From assembly GCA_030620095.1 (NCBI GenBank), contig JAUTXW010000959.1, forward strand, positions 124,001 to 188,000: a DNA stretch of 64,000 nt, written 5' to 3'. A program made the translations under genes and the position numbers. The notes beneath the pieces are model-generated. The model had not been told where the DNA came from. It did not search any database and saw only the letters and a list, made by a program, of their open reading frames with translations. Position 1 is the first letter of the stretch. Each line of letters opens with the position of its first letter. Source of the DNA: Kuschelorhynchus macadamiae. Taxonomy: Eukaryota > Arthropoda > Insecta > Coleoptera > Curculionidae. Below, one piece after another: positions 56,055-64,000 of the stretch.

Positions 56055-56290
56055 AATATTATCAGATTGACCTGAGGATCGTGTATTTGTCGTTATGCCA
56101 CAGTTAAGGCCTCTTGATTAATCTTTAATGTTGGTTTAATGTTATTTAATTTGATCTAAAAAAAATTGTTCTAGTAAATTAAAATTGCCAGAATATTTGG
56201 TTTTACTATATTTATCAGATGTACATGAGGAATCATGTATCTGTCATTATGCCACAGTTAAGGCCTCTCGCTTAATGTTTAATGTTTTTG
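56055..56290 (+). repeat. Tandem duplication, period about 153 bp
   Basis: TATTTGTCGTTATGCCACAG then TTAAGGCCTCT at about 56085-56115 recurs as TATCTGTCATTATGCCACAG then TTAAGGCCTCT at about 56239-56269. Matching 'ATCAGAT..AC.TGAGGA' sequence lies upstream in both. Confidence 0.75.
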
Positions 56291-56899
56291 CAGATTTTTT
56301 GTTAAATGTTGTGAGGCACTTTAAAAACAAAAATAATTTATTGCTTATTCCGTCTTCACTTTAGTATAAAAAATATTTTGTGATTTTTTGTTTGCTTTGG
56401 CTCTTTCGTTATCTTCGGAGGAGAAAACTTTTGTATTTAATTATGTAGTGAAGAAAGGGCGTTTATTAACAAACATTGTGCTTAATTAAATCACTTACTA
56501 TTAATTTCCAAAGAAAATATCGTGATACTGTTAATGGTATGTTGAAATTTTTAAATGTTTTGAATATACATATTTATTGTTACTTCAAGCGTTTCATTGA
56601 CTAGACATATCCCCGTCATTCCTTGTAAAGTATAGCTTGGCTGGCGTTCGTATAACTTGCTGGTATATCAAAGTATTTTAACATCTATTGAAATTTTATT
56701 TTAACATCAGTTTTTACATCTATTTATATATTTATTTTGAACCTACGACCTAGCTCTCCAAATACAGAAAAGAGTACCGGAGTGTGTAACAGTGAGAGGT
56801 AGGATGAGGTAAATAATGTTTATTTACAGATTAGCAAATCTGCTTAAAAAAAACATGTTACACAGTTACACTCGATAATTGTAAAATACCTGTATCAAA

Positions 56900-56990
56900 T
56901 CCATATGCAGAAAAAGTAAATATCTAAAAAGCAAAAATCAACAGCGTTATTTTACAGCCAGGCGCATAGTGGTCATTTGTTACAATCTGG
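56900..56990 (+). repeat. Dispersed repeat pair, member 1
   Basis: CATATGCAGAAAAAGTAAAT then ATCTAAAAAGCAAAAATCAA and TTATTTTACAGCCAGGCGC matches 60073-60160 in the same orientation at about 75% by eye. Confidence 0.5.
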
Positions 56991-57088
56991 CAGAGAAAAA
57001 TTATATTTTGGTTTAAGATGACATCAAACTACAATATTAAATGCAATTATAGTATATCTGTTCTATATTATGTATCAGCTCACACGTA

Positions 57089-57726
57089 TACAGGGTGTTT
57101 GATTAAGGCTGGCTACCTGCCGTATCTCAAAAGCACTGGTTTTAATTTTTTATGGAAGAAAATGTATAGGTACATTTGCCCAAAGAAATCATGGTAAAAT
57201 ATTTTGAAGTTTTACAAATGGACGTAACAAATAAACAAAAGTTAAGATACTGATTTTGCCGTGAATTTTACTAATTAAGATTTGTTGAAAATATAAGCTT
57301 TGCATTCTTTAACAAATTGCGCACTTTTTTTGCCTCAGGTCTTTTATAATTCTTCAAATAACGCTATTTTTCCAGAAAAAACATAAAGGCTATGGTAAAA
57401 CTTTTTGTCACAGCTTATGTTAGGATTAAAAAAGACGTTAAATGAAATTTGAGAAAGCCAGCACAAACATTAGTGCATAGTAAACTATTAAGAATACACG
57501 TAAGCAAGCTAAAAAAATAAATCAACAATATTTATTTTTTCTCTTTCCCCCTCTTTCAAATTTCAAGCAGGCGTAAACGAGATATTACACTTCTCAAAGC
57601 ATATATTATGAGATTTTCAAAACGGTATATTGTTAGACCCAAAAACGCACAACTTTGCCTCAATTTAACCGACCTCGTATCTCTTAACGTTTCCAAGATG
57701 CATGCACTCGATTTGTAACATCCTGT
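57089..57726. mobile_element. Possible mariner-type MITE
   Basis: The left end TATACAGGGTGTTTGATTA and right end (minus strand) TATACAGGATGTTACAAATC are loosely inverted. An inner block GAGATACGAGGTCGGTTAAA (minus strand, about 57660-57680) matches the terminal repeat of the intact element at 22327-22347. No transposase is present. Confidence 0.4.
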
Positions 57727-58550
57727 ATAACCGAAAATATTGTACTTTCTTGTATCATAAGATCACACTGTATATTAGTGATCGGGTTTTGAGGTAAGTT
57801 CGCTATTTCACTGTTTGCACTTTCAATCAAAGAAAATATCGAGGAAAATATGCAAATTCGTTTCAAAATGACCGTCCACCATATTGGATACGCCATCTTG
57901 GTTTTCAAAAAATCTGAGTACAAAATCAAGCGCTAATCAAACTACGTACATGCATCAAATTTTAGGTAAATCGCTTGTGCTGAAATGAGTGAAAAACACC
58001 TAAAGGGCATATCAGTGTCAGTAGAGCCTATAGTGTACCACATGAAAAAGTGTCTGTAACTCTTGTGATTGCACTTTATTGCAGCCAATACTGACTCTAA
58101 GAAACAGTCGGTTGCGATTTACCAAGACAGACCAATATCGGCGTCTATAGTTTTTCAAATATCAACATTCCCAATATTACCTCTCAAAAATGACACATAT
58201 CAAAAATAAAAATAACAACAATTTTCCAGAAACAAATTCTAGTTTTTTTACCAATTTTAGATTCTAGAAAACAAAATTGTCGCAAAATTTTACACGATAC
58301 GTATAGACCTTAGACTATAAAATCAAGAGAGACCCAACTATTTACAATTTGACACCGGATCATGGATTGAATTTTTTCCCTCTCCACCACATTAATAAGT
58401 GTATGTTGTTATCACGTTTTAATTACAAAACAGACACTAAATTGTTGTATTTTTGTTACCGCATTCGATCGTTGTTGTTTATATATTCTTTTTAGTTTCT
58501 TAACGATTTGTAAGTTTTCTGTGTTGTAGTGCTTAAATAAATAAAAAACT
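57727..58550. other. Non-coding spacer
   Basis: A minus-strand frame at 57684-57929 lacks a recognised family. Nothing else seen. Confidence 0.4.
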
Positions 58551-58744
58551 ATGGCAAGGGAGTGTGTTGTTTGTGGAAATACAAACTATTTAAGTCCGGA
58601 AGTATAAGATCACAAGTACGTCATGACATAATTAAGGTTAGATATCAGTGGTGTCCGAACCGTAAAGTCTTAGCATTAACACATGTTAATAAGCCATTCG
58701 AATATGTTAATTGGCATGGAAAACAAGATAAAAATGGGTACTAA
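58551..58744 (+). other. Possible THAP-like first exon or fragment
   Basis: ATG at 58551 in a good context opens MARECVVCGNTNYLSPEV before a stop at 58605. The CxxC spacing after MARE and the S-P-E-V resemble the start of THAP zinc fingers, but the rest of the domain (C-x2-H, AVPTIF) is not visible. An overlapping frame at 58562-58744 has no motif. It could equally be chance. Confidence 0.2.
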
Positions 58745-59391
<647 letters not shown>

Positions 59392-60072
59392 GCAGGATGA
59401 TTTCTATACGATAACAATACTTTCCTCTTACAAGGAAAGTGAAAAGATATCGCAAAATATTTATATCATCTGCTTTCTGATATTGAACCCCCCAATCCGA
59501 ATATCTGTCTACGCGTCTGGCATATATTTAATATTGGCAAAAACACATTAAATTGCTTGCTATAAACATATTAAAATAAAGAGAAATGAGCCGCGTCTGG
59601 TTCAGTCCCTAGTGAGAGCTAGTTGCCATTTTTGGGACCGGCCGGCGACGCAAAGTAAGATATTTATTTTCTCTTGCACCCAGAGCATGCGAAAAACAAT
59701 AATAGGTCCAACTTTGGGAACTATTTATGAATGAAATGTTAAGTCTATCCTTTGTTTTATAGTCTAAGGTATAAACGTAATAAATAAAATGAGTAATAAG
59801 TAATAACAAATAAAATAAGTAAACACAGCACCAATCTGTCACATTATTATGCTTACGATAGCCGCCTAGATGTAGCTTCGTTTTTGACAGCCCTCAGCCC
59901 GACCAAAAATGATATTGCTATTGCTCAATTTTTTAATAAGTTTGTGTCGTTCATAGGCAAACTATTTGTGTGAATAAAAGCATTTTGTAAAAATTTTAAT
60001 TTTTTAATTGTTCCTTGCCAGATCGCTAAAACTGACTACTATGCGGCGGGCTGGAAAGTTCCCGATTACATT
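59392..60072. other. Non-coding spacer
   Basis: A fragment of the repeat Y edge (ACGATAACAATACTTTCCTC, 59408-59427) follows the array. Otherwise nothing. Confidence 0.4.
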
Positions 60073-60160
60073 CACATGCAGAATAATTAAATATCTGAAA
60101 AACAAAAACATCAATGACATTATTTTATAGCTCGGCGGGCCATAAAGTACCACATTACGC
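60073..60160 (+). repeat. Dispersed repeat pair, member 2
   Basis: Matches 56900-56990. Confidence 0.5.
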
Positions 60161-63100
60161 CCACAAATGCGAGCTACCAAGTTTACTTTACGGCCCGGTC
60201 GTACCTAAAGTCTGTCTAAGGAATATTCAGTTAAAAAATAATTTTATTTTGCCGAGGACACTTTTTCCTTTTCAGCAAATAAGACTTTCAAAAAAAAACT
60301 GCTTTTAGAGGTACTTGATATCCTCATAACTAAAAATTAGTTATAGAGGTGACACTGTCACAGTAAAATAACGCTCAAACACCAAGTCTAAAACTTAAGA
60401 ACGTGGTTTTAGTTCAAAGTATATAAATTATTGGAAAACTTTCGAGATGATGTATTGACATTTCATTAGTGATGTTACAAACAACACCCACAAAATTATT
60501 ATTAAAGCAATCAGAATTTAAGCTTCTGAGATGTTTTATGACTATGTTTATTTAAAATTTACCTAAATGTCTTTGATGGATTATTGTGGCTTTATTAAAT
60601 GTACCACGAGCACTCACTTTTGCATAGTTTTTGCGCTCTTGATAATGAAATTCGTATTTGTTGTGTGACTAAAGAAGAAGTTTGAGCAAATATAACGTCA
60701 GTGCCTTGTTTGTTTATTGACGAATTATTGCTAAAGAATATTGTATAGTTTTGTGTAAGCCATTATTATTAATTAGAGATCTTTGCCCTTGCTAATCATG
60801 TCATGTACTATCCGAGCAAGTATATTGGTTAGGTAACTTGAGAAGTTCTGTATAAAATCGTCTCACATAGCCCACCCAATACGTTTGCGATTTTTGCATT
60901 AATTCATAGATGCCATAGATTAGTGCATTTTGAACTGCAAGCGTAAATTAAGGTTTGAACATTCAAATTTTTATTTTTAAGTATAAATTTGACTAAAATA
61001 TTGATCTCCAGGTCCTAATTATGGTCGTATATTAATTAGGTAATATAGTATGGTGTAGTCAAAATTGCCCCGACTATCTATATAAGGTTCTCTATGTGTT
61101 TAATATTTTTATTGTGACTGGTGGGACTCATTATAACTAGCCTTGAGAAAGGAAATATATTTTTCGAAACGTTGGCAGCTTAACATTGGGTTTCATTACC
61201 AACTGATACATATAACCCATTTAAAGGATATCTAACAATTTTAATTGGATTATGAACAAAGTAAAAAAAAACAAATCTACTGTATCTAAAATTCTGAAAA
61301 TGTGTAATACACCCTATACCCAATTTAATTTTTGATCTTTTATGTTTTTCATAGATGCAGCAGTGATTTGGCAAGTGTATGTAAGAAATATTGTTAAACT
61401 CCGGTCTGATTAAATTTTAGATATATGTCTTCTTATATTATAAACATCAGGCAGGTAGGTTTTAACACAAAAGTGAATTGGCCATCTTAGATTCCCCAAA
61501 GTCTATATGTAATAAAATATTCATATATACTTTAGTTCTTTGTTTTATATTTTCAAAGTATTTTTGCGAATATACAATCATCGGTATCTGTTCTCACACC
61601 TTACCCTCTACTAGTCATATTTCCCTTGTGAATTTTTCACCTCTTTGCTACAGTTTCAAAATTTATTTTATCATATTTCTTTAAGAGTTTGCCGAGCAAA
61701 ATTGTATTATGTTTATTCTGTATGCTTACAAGTCACTAAGGACTAACCACTGAAGAAAAACGGCATATAGGGATAACTTTTGTGGTTCTTATAATATTGA
61801 CCAAACCTTCGGTTTTTTGGCAGCTTCAGTAAGCTAATTACTATTCCTTATCGAAAATATCATTGCATTTTTTTGTTATTGGTTGATTTATATTTGTTTG
61901 GTATCTTTTAAATTATGTTTAATTTATATTTATGTTTTTTTATTCAAAAACGGTTTGTCAGTTTAAAGCAATGAGTTGTGATAATGCAAGATTCTGTTCT
62001 ATTTACCCAGTCATTTTCTCACAAACAGTAGAAAATGTAGAAAGAAACTTTTTAGGCCGCATTTTTTATCCGATAAAATAAATATTCAAGGAAAAGTAAT
62101 CAGGTATACAGCCTCAAAAATGCAAAATACCATTACATATACTACTTTTTAAATCAATTGATCAACCTCCAGCGTTGAAGTTTGGTCGATTAAAAGTATA
62201 TATCGGATTACTCACTGTGTGTGGTCTATTAGAAATCTGGCTAATAATAGGATAATTAGGATAACAAAAATCGACAAAACTTGTCGATTTAATTTATTTA
62301 GTTGTTTTTCAGAGATTCGAGTTTGAAATTTGACAACGCTGTAACTGGTTTGCCTTAGGACAAAACAGATTGCATGTTCCTGTATCAGTTTTTTATGGCC
62401 TTTCTTATGGTATCTCGTTTCAATTTTTTTTAAATCAGACCAACTTTTCCATCTGCTTTGCTAGAAGTTAATAATAATAATAATAATGGCAAAATAGAGA
62501 TAATAAAAAAATAAGACTCACTTTGTAATACTCTTTGTCCTACGTCATCAAACCATTTATATTTGGCAGCAATTTAAAGTTCGAGATTATCAGTTTTGAA
62601 ACCTCAATATGTTAAAAATAATTGAACTTAGGTATAGGACAAGGTTATAAGAAATATATCTTGAAATTTGAAAAGAATCAAAAATGAGGTTGTTTCATTT
62701 ATAAAGTACAAGATGATCCGTGCTCTTATTTTTTGTATCACTCAAAGTCCAAAAACGCATATTGCCTTAAAAAAATAATAAATAAAATAAAAGCTATTTA
62801 GAATTAATTAACCACATTTGAAGTACTATCTGATATTTAGTAAGCGTACTTAAAAACTAAATGTCTTCATAGTTACTTGACGCATTCAGAAGTAAATATT
62901 GTGTTTGTAAAAAGACCGTCTTATGATTTTGGTACGATTTTCATTGAGTTTACCAATTTCACACGCCTTGTCACCTTTAGTAGCTAAATATTCTGCTCTA
63001 GGTCAATAACTTAAATTTTTTTCATTTTATCATGCCACGTAGACTCAAAGGTCCAATGATTAGAGTAATTTGAGGTACAAAGCACTCTTCTTTTCAATGT

Positions 63101-64000
63101 TAGGTCTGTAACTAATTAATGCTATAAGACAGGTATACACTATTCTCTTTGGGGTTAGGCCAATCTTCAAAGACTAGTAACTAGATTTCTTAAGTGTTTG
63201 CTGCTCACTTTATCATTATTTTAGTATCATACAAAATTTTTAAAATATTCCGAGCCGATACATTTAGCAGATATCTTTTCTTTCTAGGCAAGTTTGAAGT
63301 TAGTTGAAATTTTTCGAATATTTTTTTTATTAAGCGGTGTTGTCATTGTGTTTTCTTTTATCAAAATATCTTGCCTTCTTACGCCATTATGATTATCTTT
63401 AACGTATAGATTTAAATTTATTCGTTTTTTTTAATACTTTTTGAGTATTGCGTTTTAGCGATAATTTAAAAACACCTAATTATATTAGCGAACCTACCAC
63501 TTGATTTTCTTAAACATAACAATTATTGTCTCTGGCTACCCGTAGTTGGAACATTGACACTCTTCTCTAAATAGTTTTTTATAAGTGCTATCATACCAAA
63601 CTGTTGGATTTGCGCACAAAATGTTTATATTTTATGTTTTATATTTTTATAATTTGAGGATTCATCTGTTATACTTTTTTATCGGATTAACTAGTAATTT
63701 TTAAAAAAATATATAATATATCGTTTTTATACCCTCCACTTTAATAGTTTTATTTGAAGTAAATTGTATTTAAAAATCGACAAAATTAGACATGAAATAA
63801 AATATAACGAAATAAAAGAAAAATCTCTGTTTACATAGCCCTGAAAATATTCACCTTCCTTGATAAAGAGGGTTGGGAAAACCAAAATTTGGATGAATGA
63901 ACGAACAGTCTTTTGTTTAGCAGTTTACGATATACTTTCAAAATAGATTTCGCTTAGTCTCTAGTACACTGAGAAAAAAAAGCATTGAATCAACCGTTAA
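60161..64000. other. Non-coding, AT-rich
   Basis: No gene is recognised in 3.8 kb. TTTTTCGAAACGTTGGCAGC near 61161-61180 resembles the GAAACG end of PLE-type terminal repeats but no hammerhead core precedes it. A short (AAT)n run lies at 62468-62487. Confidence 0.4.

Noticed and set aside
61130..61185. Fourth hammerhead-like motif at TTTTTCGAAACGTTGGCAGC
   Set aside because: Only the GAAACG half is present; no CTGATGA core or hairpin precedes it.

Overview
This is a eukaryotic, strongly AT-rich, non-coding-dominated window. It most resembles a large insect genome, perhaps a beetle; order level is a guess. The reasons are intron-like single exons with splice sites, Tc1/mariner, pogo, hAT, Helitron, LINE and Penelope-like (PLE) elements of insect type, tRNA-derived SINEs and very long (AT)n arrays. 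There are no bacterial operons, rRNA genes, CRISPR arrays or convincing intact tRNA genes.

Layout. 1-220 holds the edge of an open zinc-ligand (CxxC) frame on the minus strand. About 2075-5869 is a dispersed repeat (here called repeat Y) split by a 2.65 kb pogo/Tigger-like transposon (2599-5253) with a decayed transposase and a C-terminal PHD-like zinc domain. 6680-7720 carries two tandem copies of a decayed hAT-type fragment. 9757-11082 is a decayed unknown gene between direct repeats. 13266-13672 has two SINE copies, and 14395-15285 a 5'-truncated PLE with a GIY-YIG domain on the minus strand. 18225-19560 is a LINE relic on the minus strand. 20451-20666 is the only convincing host coding sequence: the first coding exon of a furin-type proprotein convertase, ending at a clean splice donor.

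21800-26000 is a transposon cluster in and around (AT)n arrays: a Helitron 3' end, an apparently intact Tc1/mariner-superfamily element (22279-24133) with about 328-bp inverted repeats, and a decayed relative. Repeat Y returns at 28120-29660, 31835-32290, 34398-36850 and 41837-43160. A 2.07 kb foldback element (37714-39785) has about 1-kb arms built of seven tandem units each and a perfect 9-bp target duplication. 45763-53610 mixes PLE fragments, another transposase pseudogene and (AT)n arrays up to about 665 bp. The remainder to 64000 is mostly unremarkable AT-rich sequence.

Most of the window is therefore a graveyard of mobile elements, probably in or near the intron(s) of the convertase gene. 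The points most worth checking are the foldback element, the intact mariner-like copy, hammerhead-ribozyme-like motifs beside PLE coding remains, and the clustered YY1/Pho-type motifs carried by repeat Y.
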